Positions 37,075 to 46,158 of a stretch of 64,000 nucleotides of DNA are shown here, one piece after another; position 1 is the stretch's first letter; the number at the start of each line of letters is the position of its first letter. Position numbers and translations under genes: made by a program. Below the pieces are notes generated by a model. The model was given only the letters and a program-made list of their open reading frames with translations. It did no database searches and was not told the origin of the DNA. Origin of the DNA: Saccharomycopsis fibuligera x Saccharomycopsis cf. fibuligera (taxonomy: Eukaryota > Ascomycota > Saccharomycetes > Ascoideales > Saccharomycopsidaceae); assembly GCA_001936135.1 (NCBI GenBank), contig CP012809.1, forward strand, positions 3,459,501 to 3,523,500. The letters run 5' to 3'.

Positions 37075-37242
37075 GCTGGGGCCTTCCCATGATTTCATTC
37101 TCTTCAACCTATTTTTCTCTTTCAACATCTTCAACTAATTATTCTCGTTTAGTTTAATCATTTGATTTCCTCTCCTATAACCTTCAAATCTTTCATCACG
37201 TCTTCCAAAACTACTTCATCTTCTAAGACTAAATCATCCGCA

Positions 37243-37443
37243 ATGGCTAACCAGTTCTTGACCTTGACTTCCGACTTGTCCAAGCCTTTTGTCATTCCAG
37301 ACGTATCTCCAATTACCAGTTCCAAGAGCAACGCCAGTAGTGCTTTCAGAAGAAGCTCTTCAGTTACAAGCGTGGGAATGACAAGATCTGACTCCAGTGC
37401 GTCCAGCTTTTTATCTCATGCTGAAGAAAACATTTCTATTTGA
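37243..37443 (+). CDS. Small Ser-rich protein of unknown function, 66 residues
   Basis: I do not recognise this protein. The frame from the ATG at 37243 encodes 66 residues starting MANQFLTLTSDLSKPFVIPD and containing many serines with basic residues before them (FRRSSSVTS, TRSDSSASS), which are plausible PKA-type phosphorylation sites. There is no signal peptide or membrane segment. The frame continues upstream without an ATG. A canonical TATA box 178 bp upstream, a long pyrimidine-rich leader and TTG/TCC/AAG-type codon choice support real and possibly strong expression. A poly-T/AT-rich 3' flank follows. It could be a stress or nutrient-induced small protein, but that is a guess from promoter style. 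Confidence 0.6.
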   Translation: MANQFLTLTSDLSKPFVIPDVSPITSSKSNASSAFRRSSSVTSVGMTRSDSSASSFLSHAEENISI

Positions 37444-38734
37444 TTTTTCTCAGTCATGCTGAGCGCGGCCAAAAAGATGCGCGGCCAAAAATCAAAAAAA
37501 CTCAAAATTTTACAAAATCAATGACCGTTTGCAAAAATGTTTTCATACAGTTTTTTTAAGCTTGATTACAATTGCAATTCGCTTTAATGACTATATTACA
37601 CCTATCTTCCTTATGATGCTTTGTTTCACTTTCTTGTTTTTCCATTAATTTCTTTTTGTTTGCTTGCTGCTATTTGGGGTTCATTCGGTTTATTTTATGT
37701 TATTGTGTTCTTTTTCAAAGAATGTATTTCAAAGAACTAATTTTAATAACATAAAAGGAAAAAATACGCTTTTCAATTCGTCTTTTGTTTTATCAAGAAT
37801 GACTTTTTCTCATTTTATTTATTTGTTTGTTTGTTTATCTTGGCTTACTTTTCTACTAGTTTCAATTTTTTTTTCAATAAAAGTTAGCATTACAAATGCA
37901 AAAAAACACTCAATTTGTAAAACCTTCTAATGCTTTCAAATAGGTCATGCCTGTGGCTGCAGAGCTGCTCCTCGCTGCTTTCGTCTCCGAGAGCCTTAGG
38001 ATCGGCACGCCGTTATTTCCGCGGTGTACAATCGTACCGACGTAAAAACGTTTTTATGTCCGTAATGCAGCGCTTTTGCAGATAGGCATTTTAAATTCTT
38101 AAACTGTTTGCGTAGACTATCAGTAGGCGGATGGTATCGAAGTGTGATCCTTTCTTTTTAACTGTAGACATCACAAAAAAAACAGTAACAATCATAAACC
38201 AGAATACTAGTATCTTCCTAAAAGGGAAGTTAACTGTGGTGTTAAGAGAAGGAATTGAATGGGATTACCATATACTTATGTTCCATTGACTTATGTTACA
38301 CTATCAAACTGTATTTAATCAATAAATCGATCCTGCGAGTGAAAAAAAAAAGACTGTTTAGCTTATCCATACATAACTGGCGCAATGGGCGCAATGGGAC
38401 TATTGCGTTGTGTTTGTTTACTATGGGTGTAGATATTGTAAAAACTTCCATTAAGCTTTTAATTTTATTCTATTCTATTTTATTTTATGATCTGCCACCC
38501 TTCAGCAATCAATGCTTTTCAAAACCGGCTAGAAGTTACATTGATTGCGCTTTTTCACAATATCACATATACCTACACTTATGCCTGTTTCTTGAATTTG
38601 AAAAGCTTACTTAGAGGCACTAGATTACTTAAAACTCTTTCATTAATTAAAGTCATTACCTAAAACCAAGTGTTGAAAACAAAACCAAATGTTACTAAAT
38701 ATTTTCAAGCAGATATTCTCTATCTAACTTTTGA
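37444..38734. other. Convergent 3' region between the small Ser-rich gene and UTP23
   Basis: 1.29 kb of AT-rich sequence. Just after 37443 there is a short direct repeat of GCGGCCAAAAA (near 37465 and 37480). No gene or RNA structure is recognised. Confidence 0.5.
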
Positions 38735-39628
38735 TCAATTAGAGTCATCGGTACTATCGTTCGGATTTTGCTTCTCTGAAACTTGTTTTCTATTAGTGTC
38801 CTGATTATCCTGTTTGTTCCCCTTTTCTGTATTATCTTTCTCCTGACTAGCTTCACCATTGTCACCATTGCCACCATTTTCGCCGCCTTCATTATTGTCA
38901 CTAGCATGCTTGTGCTTTCTTCTTCTCTTTCTCTTCTTCCCGTCTTCATCATCATTACCCAGGCTCTTCTCATTCTCCTTCTTTGGTTTCTTTACACTCA
39001 AAGGATTTGGCCCTTTTGGTCCTTTTCTTTTTTTGGTTTTCGTAGCTTCATGATCCTCCTCATGATCCTCTTTGTCATCATTACCTTCTTTTATTAAACC
39101 TGCTTGTTTGTCATTCAATCCACCGCTCAATTTTGCATTCTCCACCTTTTGCTGTTTCTTGGCACTTGCTTCACTGAGCGGTTCCATCACCATCACCGAG
39201 CGGTTCATGTACACTAAAGGAACGCCTGGCACTGCTCTAAGCTTACGTCTAAGCTCCACGTCTTGAGTTACCACCACATAACGATGCTTATTAAAACCAT
39301 TTATGTCAACCATGGCACGCATACAGTCTCGTGGAGCAATAGCATTACCTTTGTGACCACAACGTCTTCTTTCAAATGTCTTGGCAAAATCAATGGCGGT
39401 TTGGTCTTTGGTAAGATAAAGTGCTTGCATTGCACATTGAGTAATCATCGGCTTAACTTCTTCTGCTTGTAATGTGTTGCGTAAATACTTGAGGAGGTCA
39501 ATTTTAGCGCCTTGGGCCACTTGCACAATTTCATGATCTAGAAGCACTTGATATGGTGCACGAAATTTAAATGTGTGGTTATACACCAACATTTGCTTTC
39601 TGTAGGCCTTAGCTCTCTTTTGTCTCAT
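38735..39628 (-). CDS. UTP23: rRNA-processing factor Utp23 (PIN-like domain)
   Basis: This 297-residue protein opens MRQKRAKAYRKQMLVYNHTF, nearly identical to S. cerevisiae Utp23. A PIN-like Fcf1/Utp23 domain spans about 1-165. Its zinc-binding Cys/His residues can be seen in TQCAMQA, RRRCGHKG and APRDCM, followed by NKHRYVVVTQD and RAVPGVPLVYMNRSVMVMEP. The tail is Lys-rich and acidic low complexity, including KGPNPLSVKKPKK, also conserved. Utp23 belongs to the small-subunit processome and helps release the snR30 snoRNA; its PIN fold lacks the full catalytic set in yeast. The one CTG codon I found is in the disordered tail. Confidence 0.95.
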   Translation of the reverse strand: MRQKRAKAYRKQMLVYNHTFKFRAPYQVLLDHEIVQVAQGAKIDLLKYLRNTLQAEEVKPMITQCAMQALYLTKDQTAIDFAKTFERRRCGHKGNAIAPRDCMRAMVDINGFNKHRYVVVTQDVELRRKLRAVPGVPLVYMNRSVMVMEPLSEASAKKQQKVENAKLSGGLNDKQAGLIKEGNDDKEDHEEDHEATKTKKRKGPKGPNPLSVKKPKKENEKSLGNDDEDGKKRKRRRKHKHASDNNEGGENGGNGDNGEASQEKDNTEKGNKQDNQDTNRKQVSEKQNPNDSTDDSN

Positions 39629-40976
39629 TATTGTGCTGTGCTATTTGATTTCCTTTTTTCCTGTATTTTTGTTAGTAAGCCGCCTGTTGATTTTTGCTTT
39701 GATTCGACCTGCTTCTCTAAAATATTTTGGATCTTTTGTTTAGTGTTAGATAACCGTATTGTGTAGTTTTCAAAACGTTAAAAATATTGCTGTATAACAA
39801 ACTGTATTATGTTCTTACTTTCACATTTTCCAAATATTTCAAATTTTTTTTTTTTTATTTATTTTTTTTTTTTTTTTTCGATGCGCGATGCCATATTACC
39901 CGAACGATGAGTTCTAGGAGAAAAATAAGGCTCCAGTTGGCATGCAGATATGCTGTTGGATAGTCTCAAACATGAATCTTTTTATACAATCTAAAAAACT
40001 TTATACCTGCACATAATGTGTTAGTGTTCCTACTTGATTTTGTAAAACAATAAGTTGTATATAGTCTCTATAGAGCACAAACTGAAGTTAGAGAAGTAGA
40101 TATTCTCGGACAATCTTCAAAATTGATATAAATAGGTAATAATCGCACCCTATCAATACCTGGAAACTCCATCAGACATGAAAGTTACTTTTATCCCAAT
40201 AAAACATATTAGTCCACTTCGGGTGTATAAAAAGATAATAAAAAGATTAAAGTTTTTTTACTCTTACAGTTTCTGAGTTGGTATGAAGCACAAACATCAT
40301 AGCGAGATTAACTATGCAGCCCGACTCTACAAATAGCGCTCCGACATAAATTTAACTCCCTAGTTAAATGCCAATTTCAAGGAAATACCAATTTAAATCA
40401 AGACTTTGAGAGAAAAGATAAAGAAACAAATAAACTGTGAGCCAATCTCTTAAAGTCAAAACAATGGACATGAATGTTAAGCCAGCATTTGCAAATTTAG
40501 AGCTCTTTCTTAAAACAACAGTTGTGTGTATCGTAGTTTAAATAGCTAACTCAGTTTAATCAGAGGCACCTCAGAGCTTTTGAATGGAGGGGAACAAAAA
40601 TTGTTCCGTCTTTAGCAATTACCTTGTCTTTGGTAATTCAAGCTTAGAGTTGCTCGTAACATATGTGTCATACTTTCAGCTTTACGTTCATAAGGCACTA
40701 TACACAACGTTTTTTCAAACTCTAAGGAGCATCCCAAATAGATTCTGCACAAAGACTCCCTAGTTAAAGTAGACAAATGCGCATATAACGCGGATTTCTT
40801 TAGCTAATCCGTTGAACACTGGAAGGGCGTCTATGAACCTAAGGCACAAACTGCGTGTTCATGTTTCACTCGTAGCTAATAGCCACTGGATCAGTTTGCG
40901 TTATTTTGCAGTATTCGTTAAACTGCACAACAAACAAGTAGAGGTTACCCCAATGCGGCGTTGAAATTTTTTTGTT
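39629..40976. other. UTP23 promoter and 3' flank of the next gene
   Basis: 1.35 kb between two minus-strand genes. About 255-300 bp upstream of UTP23 is a T-rich block followed by GATGCGCGATGCC and CGATGAG, close to the PAC element (GCGATGAG) of ribosome-biogenesis promoters. No gene is seen. Confidence 0.5.
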
Positions 40977-42536
40977 TCAATAAAAGTATTGCCAGTCATC
41001 TTGGCAATAAAACAAAATTCTATGGAGTAACTTTGGAAGCTCTTCAGTCAACTGACCATAGTTAGAGAAAATGATAGTACCCAAAATATGGGCATCTCTT
41101 GCGTATCCCTTAAACCCTTCAGTTACAAAACGTGAACCGTTTCCAAAATAGTATTCCACCATATCATTGATCTGCAGACGCTCTTCCTCCATCTGTAAAA
41201 TATCTGGCTTTCTTTCGTATTTTTCAATAATCAGCTCCACCACAGCACCAAGCTTGTCAAAATAGTTCATGCAAACTTTTGTAAACTGGTCCATGTAGTT
41301 CAGCAAGTTAACAAGAAGGGCTTGCTTGTAGAAATACTCTTCCTGTGGGTTGGTATGAATGTTGTTAGTGAATGTGTAAAGAAGGCTCTTTGGTTTGGTC
41401 TGTCTATATTTTTGAAACTCTCTCAATTTTTCCGCAACTGTAGAGTAATTATCAGACCCAAGAAGCTTCAAAGAACGTTTCACGAAAAGGCATAATCTTC
41501 GTTTGGAAATGCTATCGGATTCGAGCATGGCTTTGAGATTGGTAGTGATATAAGTATATGGTTCCTTCATGCTACAACGGTAGTTTTTGACCATGCGGGA
41601 AAGCCAGTCAAGACCTTCGTTTGGCCTACGTGGACCGTTGAATTTTGGCTTTGGAGTGGGTTGAGTAAGTTTGTACAACTTGAGATCCTTATTGAACCTA
41701 TTTGGGTCTACAATTAAGTCACCCGTTAAGGTGAAAGCAACGGCACTAGAGAAAACGTCGAGCAGAGGATGGATTTCGCTGAAGAGCTGAGAGTTGTCGG
41801 AGTCATCGAAACTACTCTGTTTTCGTAACTGCCTCGTAAGATGTGGAGCTTGATCGCTAATTACGGATTCGTCATTGTTCTTTGACTTAGACTTCTTCTT
41901 GTTCTTCTTTTTCTTTTTTTTCTTGGCTGCTGAAACAGTAGGCACAGTAGATTGTGACTTTGCCAAAGCTGGAACAGTCTCCAATTCTGACATGTTTGAC
42001 ATTTTTGGAAGAGTCCTGTCTTTGGAAGCAAGCATTGTTGTGTTTGGATATGTGATTGGTTTCCTAGACAAATTCCGTTCCCTGTTGTTCAATTTGAAGT
42101 TGTCCTCTTTTAATGATTTAGGTTTCAGATAGTTATTGGGTACAGCGGCAGCAGTTTCAAAATCATCGTCTTCTGGTATGCGCGGAACAGTAGCAGGTAC
42201 TGGCTCAGGTATGCCAGAAACCTCCAAAAGATCGCCTAGGGCGTCCAAGTCTTCCATTGGGTTATATGGAGCTTCGTCAGCCGTGTCAGAGTCGTAGTCA
42301 ACTTCAGATGCGTAGTCGTACTGAAATTTGTTTTCATCGCCATTGCCATTGCCATGATTAGAGGTGACGTAAATACTATTCAAGGCTTCTTCCTCATCTT
42401 CAATCTCAATATCTTCGCTAGAGTATTCAAACTCACTGTTGTCGTTGTTGTGGTAGTGATTTGGCTTTTTAGACGATGCAATAAAGTTTTTCTTTTTAGA
42501 CAATATGCTAAACATATTGCCATTAAGGGCAGCCAT
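40977..42536 (-). CDS. Uncharacterised protein, 519 residues
   Basis: I do not recognise this family. The N-terminal 250 residues are low complexity: an acidic stretch (about 33-60), Asp/Glu-rich segments with PYNPMEDLDALGDLLEV near 90-107, and a pure lysine block (about 205-220) that resembles a nuclear or nucleolar signal. The C-terminal half (about 290-519) looks folded and helical, with many aromatic residues and the ending FYCQDDWQYFY. The ATG is the first in frame and the frame is long and clean, so I regard the gene as real. A nuclear role is suggested only by the lysine block. It diverges from GEP7 across 573 bp. Confidence 0.75.
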   Translation of the reverse strand: MAALNGNMFSILSKKKNFIASSKKPNHYHNNDNSEFEYSSEDIEIEDEEEALNSIYVTSNHGNGNGDENKFQYDYASEVDYDSDTADEAPYNPMEDLDALGDLLEVSGIPEPVPATVPRIPEDDDFETAAAVPNNYLKPKSLKEDNFKLNNRERNLSRKPITYPNTTMLASKDRTLPKMSNMSELETVPALAKSQSTVPTVSAAKKKKKKKNKKKSKSKNNDESVISDQAPHLTRQLRKQSSFDDSDNSQLFSEIHPLLDVFSSAVAFTLTGDLIVDPNRFNKDLKLYKLTQPTPKPKFNGPRRPNEGLDWLSRMVKNYRCSMKEPYTYITTNLKAMLESDSISKRRLCLFVKRSLKLLGSDNYSTVAEKLREFQKYRQTKPKSLLYTFTNNIHTNPQEEYFYKQALLVNLLNYMDQFTKVCMNYFDKLGAVVELIIEKYERKPDILQMEEERLQINDMVEYYFGNGSRFVTEGFKGYARDAHILGTIIFSNYGQLTEELPKLLHRILFYCQDDWQYFY

Positions 42537-43109
42537 ATTTAAACCAGAGTAGTAGTTGTGTACTCTCAGCTGCTGAATAAGTAATTTTCTTTTTTACTAG
42601 ACACCCAGGACTTATTATTTTTGTTGGTGTTGTTAGTCTTTGATCTGTGTTATCAGGACAGAGACCGTGACAATTCCTTACTTTTTTTTTATATTAATTG
42701 ATTTTTTAGTTTTCCGATTCGTTTCCAGTTGGCACATGCGCCCTCCAACTGATCAGCCAGTAAAAAGGCTGCACTGCACAGGCATACAGAAGCTGTGTTA
42801 AGTACAATATTCGTCACATTAAACACAAAGCATGTTAAAGGATTTATAAAGGTGTATCAGGTACCTTATAGGCACAACCTATCGTCATAAATGATGGGCA
42901 TATTTAAGACACCAACTAAAGAAAGAGACCGTCCATTTGGGGCATTCCCCAGGGCACGTAACCCCAGTGAAATATTTTTTGTCTTTCGCTTTGCGTTTCA
43001 ATGGCCAAAATGAAGGACTATGAAGGTAGTCACTACTGAGCTTTATCAGCATAGTGACAACTAACCAGGGCAATTACCCTTTTTCAAAATAACGTCAAGC
43101 ATCATAATA
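42537..43109. promoter_or_regulatory. Divergent promoter region, uncharacterised gene / GEP7
   Basis: 573 bp between two divergent starts. A T-rich run near 42682 and several AT-rich stretches are visible; no specific site stands out. Confidence 0.5.
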
Positions 43110-44099
43110 ATGATACCACGTATAAAATTGATTCAACGTGCGGTACGTCCTGTACACCCTGCAATAAGAGGCCTTCACATTAATGTCTGTTCTCGTCAGG
43201 CGAAATCTCCAGATCAAAGCCGAGGCGATTTCGGCAAGTCAAAAGATGGTGATGCATGTGTCAGTGATGGCAAAGGAACAGTGGTAGATTTTTCAAAGAT
43301 CCCTAAGTCTAATACTTCCAAGCTCACACCATCACAAAAACGCAAACAGGCTGCCGAGTTGACTCGTACCAGTATCAGCGATATTTTTGATTTCGTGATG
43401 CATAATTCCCCCGAAGAGCTCAATTTTAAGGAATCAGTAAATGTTGATGCAGTTATTAGCCAGCCATCGTCATTTAAAAAGCTCTCTCTCAATCAGAAGG
43501 AAACAGTGGTTGAGACAGTTGATCATTGGAGATACAAGGAGTGGAATGAGGTGCCGCAAAATATTAAGCGGTTGATGTATTTTGTTTCCTATGGCAATTG
43601 GGGCCCAAGAGAGTCATTTAAAGACCCTATAGCAAACTCCAATGGTCACAGCAATTACGTACCTGAAGATATACCGTTCTCATACCCTTCGCACCTAAAG
43701 ACGGTAAATCCGCAACCCAGCACCAACGTCAGAAAACTTCCAGCAATCAATTTGATGCTTGTGAATGAGACACGCAAAGAGATTTTCAACAAGAATGTGA
43801 AAAAACTTGATCCAGCGAGTCAAGCGGTGGTAATATTTGCCTTTTTGGTTACTGCTGTGGCTATTGCCAGGGACAAATACATGAATGAGCAAGAAGATGA
43901 CTGCTCGTTGGAGAATACAATTGACAATGTCGGCGAGGAAACAGAGACTGTGGAGTGGATCAAGGATTTTGAGCAATACAAACACAAGGAACCGGAAACT
44001 GCAGAAGCAGAAAAGATTGGCTTTGAAGGTGGTGTGGCTGCAGACCAAAGTCCTGCTAATGTAACAGGCAAAAAGTGGTACTACTTGTGGCTTAAGTAA
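43110..44099 (+). CDS. GEP7: Genetic interactor of prohibitin 7-like mitochondrial protein
   Basis: This 329-residue protein starts with a basic, mitochondrial-type presequence (MIPRIKLIQRAVRPVHPAIRG). The middle has HWRYKEWNEVPQNIKRLMYFVSYGNWGPRESF split across two blocks, corresponding to the WYYKSFGFLGPRTQF region of S. cerevisiae Gep7. A single membrane segment lies at about 238-256 (AVVIFAFLVTAVAIA), followed by an acidic C-terminus and WYYLWLK. Gep7 is a mitochondrial protein of unknown biochemistry whose loss is harmful without prohibitins, pointing to inner membrane organisation. The match is modest but ordered along the length. Confidence 0.78.
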   Translation: MIPRIKLIQRAVRPVHPAIRGLHINVCSRQAKSPDQSRGDFGKSKDGDACVSDGKGTVVDFSKIPKSNTSKLTPSQKRKQAAELTRTSISDIFDFVMHNSPEELNFKESVNVDAVISQPSSFKKLSLNQKETVVETVDHWRYKEWNEVPQNIKRLMYFVSYGNWGPRESFKDPIANSNGHSNYVPEDIPFSYPSHLKTVNPQPSTNVRKLPAINLMLVNETRKEIFNKNVKKLDPASQAVVIFAFLVTAVAIARDKYMNEQEDDCSLENTIDNVGEETETVEWIKDFEQYKHKEPETAEAEKIGFEGGVAADQSPANVTGKKWYYLWLK

Positions 44100-44721
44100 A
44101 ATGCTGCTGATGAGTTGAATGATGAATTAAATATGTACATACTGAGGCTAGTTGCGTTTGAGACATGTTAGGGCGGTGTTTTAATTGACAAATCAACTTG
44201 TGCTGTTGGCGCATTTTATTTTTGTTGATGTTGATGCTGATGTTCTGTTTATCGCTTGTCGCTGCTGCAGACATGCTGATATGCGGAGCGGTGTTGGTGT
44301 ATATATACTCACGTGATACATAGTTAAGCAGCTTTTACTGTTTCTGAGAAATTGCCACCTGAAAATCATCGACCGTAAAAGCGCTGGAGACCCCAAAGAC
44401 AGAAGGTGACTTTGGACAAAGAGAAGAATACACTGCTTTATCCGCCCACTTCCACTTCTGCACATTAACTGTGTGGTTCTATCTGTTCTACTTTTCTTCT
44501 ATAGTTTTTTTTTTTCTTGTCCTTTCTGTTTGAGTCTGAGTCTATCTTTTCCCGGCATTTATTCTCCTAGTCTGTTTTTCCGCTGCTGTGCTTGTATTTA
44601 CTTTCCACTTCACGAAAAACTAAAATAAATTCGCCTTCGTGATTCGATTCTCTGCTGAATATTCACGGTCTCAGCATCGACACTTCACACCAGTACATAC
44701 GCACACACACAACCTCTCAAG
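44100..44721. promoter_or_regulatory. RAD6 promoter region
   Basis: 622 bp between GEP7 and RAD6. It contains an alternating GTATATATAC block (about 44299-44308) joined to the E-box at 44309-44316, then a C/T-rich leader up to the RAD6 ATG. Confidence 0.55.
44309..44316. promoter_or_regulatory. TCACGTGA E-box
   Basis: A perfect 8-bp palindrome, the consensus of Cbf1-type bHLH factors, 406 bp upstream of RAD6 and adjacent to a TATA-like block. Binding is inferred from the motif. Confidence 0.6.
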
Positions 44722-45414
44722 ATGTCTACTCCTGCTAGAAGAAGATTGATGCGTGACTTCAAGGTATGTATACTTCCTGCTTTTCTGTGCTGATTGCCAC
44801 TGTATATCTATTGAAAGTATTGCCTATATACGGAGGCAACCTGTTTCAAGAGACACAGCAGACTGAATGGTTACTAACTATTACGTTTAGCGAATGCAAC
44901 AGGATGCTCCTGCTGGTTTGAGTGCCTCTCCGTTGCCTGATAATGTCCTTGTCTGGTAAGTGTTTTCTTGTTGTCATAATGGTTGCTTTTTCTTTTTTTT
45001 TTCTTTTACTATGATACTCATTAAGTCTATTAGTAACACAAACTAACAATCTTTAGGAACGCGGTCATCATCGGTCCATCAGACACTCCATTTGAGGACG
45101 GCACCTTTAAGTTAAGAATGACCTTTGACGAACAGTATCCAAATAAGCCACCGACGGTGAAGTTCCTCAGCAAAATGTTTCATCCTAATGTCTACGCCAG
45201 CGGCGACTTATGTTTGGATATTTTGCAGAACAGGTGGTCTCCTACATATGACGTTGCTTCGATTTTAACGTCGGTCCAGTCTTTGTTGAATGACCCAAAC
45301 ATCTCCAGTCCGGCCAACGTTGAAGCAGCTAACTTATACAAAGATCACAGATCTCAATATATCCAGAGAGTTAAGGAAACTGTTGAGGAGAGTTGGGAAG
45401 ACGATTTTGAGTAA
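44722..45414 (+). CDS. RAD6: Ubiquitin-conjugating enzyme E2 Rad6/Ubc2, two introns
   Basis: Joining 44722-44763, 44891-44955 and 45057-45414 gives a 154-residue E2. It starts [19 protein letters not shown] and has the [19 protein letters not shown] active-site region with the catalytic cysteine at 88, as in S. cerevisiae. Rad6 works with Rad18 in PCNA ubiquitination, with Bre1 in histone H2B ubiquitination and with Ubr1 in the N-degron pathway. The C-terminus stops after ESWEDDFE, so the long poly-Asp tail of the S. cerevisiae protein is missing, as in S. pombe Rhp6. Both junctions restore the frame exactly, and identity to known Rad6 is very high. Confidence 0.97.
44764..44890 (+). other. 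RAD6 intron 1, 127 bp
   Basis: Donor GTATGT, branch point TACTAAC near 44874, acceptor TTTAG ending at 44890. Joins ...GACTTCAAG to CGAATGCAA without a frame change. Confidence 0.94.
44956..45056 (+). other. RAD6 intron 2, 101 bp
   Basis: Donor GTAAGT, branch point ACTAACA near 45042, acceptor CTTTAG ending at 45056. It splits the codon for the Trp in LVWNAV after its second base. Confidence 0.94.
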
Positions 45415-46158
45415 ATGACGGCGGTAGTGGTTCACTAAGATTCTGATTTTGATGTTGTTTAATGATTTGTTTAGGTTTTTAACTCAACCGTTCACGATGT
45501 AAATACGGTGGAACAACCAACTAGACTATGTATTTGTTGCTTTATCTTCTATTTTCTTTTCAATTTTTTACTTTTTTGACTCTTCGCCTTTTGATGATCG
45601 AGGCCATATGGTAAAGTCTGGGGGCTAGGCAACTTGCATCGTTGTCGTAGGTGCGAAGTTGTTCGCATATATTCTATACCCTTTGTTTTCATTTTTTTTT
45701 AATCAAATTTATTTATTTTTGTCCTTTGCAAACGTTTTGCTCATATTTACGGTTCGTCATAGCATTACAATGAAAAAAAAATTGTTCCAGGTGTATACTA
45801 TTTATCTACTTTCTACATTTTGCTATCTATACCGAGCATAGATAGTATTTTACAATCATGTTATCATATTTGATGATATATTCTGTTTTAAACGCCATTT
45901 TATATACAAAGACTTGCCTGTTTGCAGGTGATACCAGCTTTAAACCGATGCGCTTATATAATCTGTATTTCCTCGGAGATTATATTTCGTAGTCCTTTTA
46001 GCAGTTTTCGCCTACTGTGACTTTCCAAGAAACGGTTTTTTACCGTGAATAAAAAAATTACCGAACATTTTCAAAGATCAAGCAGCATCAGTCACAACAT
46101 CTTGAGTAGACTGCAAATTCAGGTATCAACTAAAATTGGCACTATAATTTTATTCCGG
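45415..46158. other. Intergenic region between RAD6 and SLM5
   Basis: 744 bp, AT-rich, with the RAD6 3' flank and the SLM5 promoter. The SLM5 frame stays open upstream to a GTG at 46045, but the first ATG is at 46159. Confidence 0.5.

Larger units (their letters stand above)
32062..37242. other. 5.2-kb gene-free divergent region between PYC and a small Ser-rich gene
   Basis: No convincing gene is visible. A TATA-like CATATAAAGC on the minus strand (about 32446-32455) lies 390 bp upstream of the PYC start. The segment 32400-32700 is relatively GC-rich. Other contents are a 14-bp tandem repeat (34525-34566), a TTG run (about 35089-35111), a 43-bp T tract (35805-35847), a GCGATGAG element (36590-36597) and, at the right end, the promoter of the gene at 37243. 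An ATG-started 73-codon frame at 34004-34225 has no recognisable features. Confidence 0.55.

Noticed and set aside
46045-46158. N-terminal extension of the asparaginyl-tRNA synthetase
   Set aside because: Depends on a GTG start; the ATG at 46159 gives a good mitochondrial presequence.
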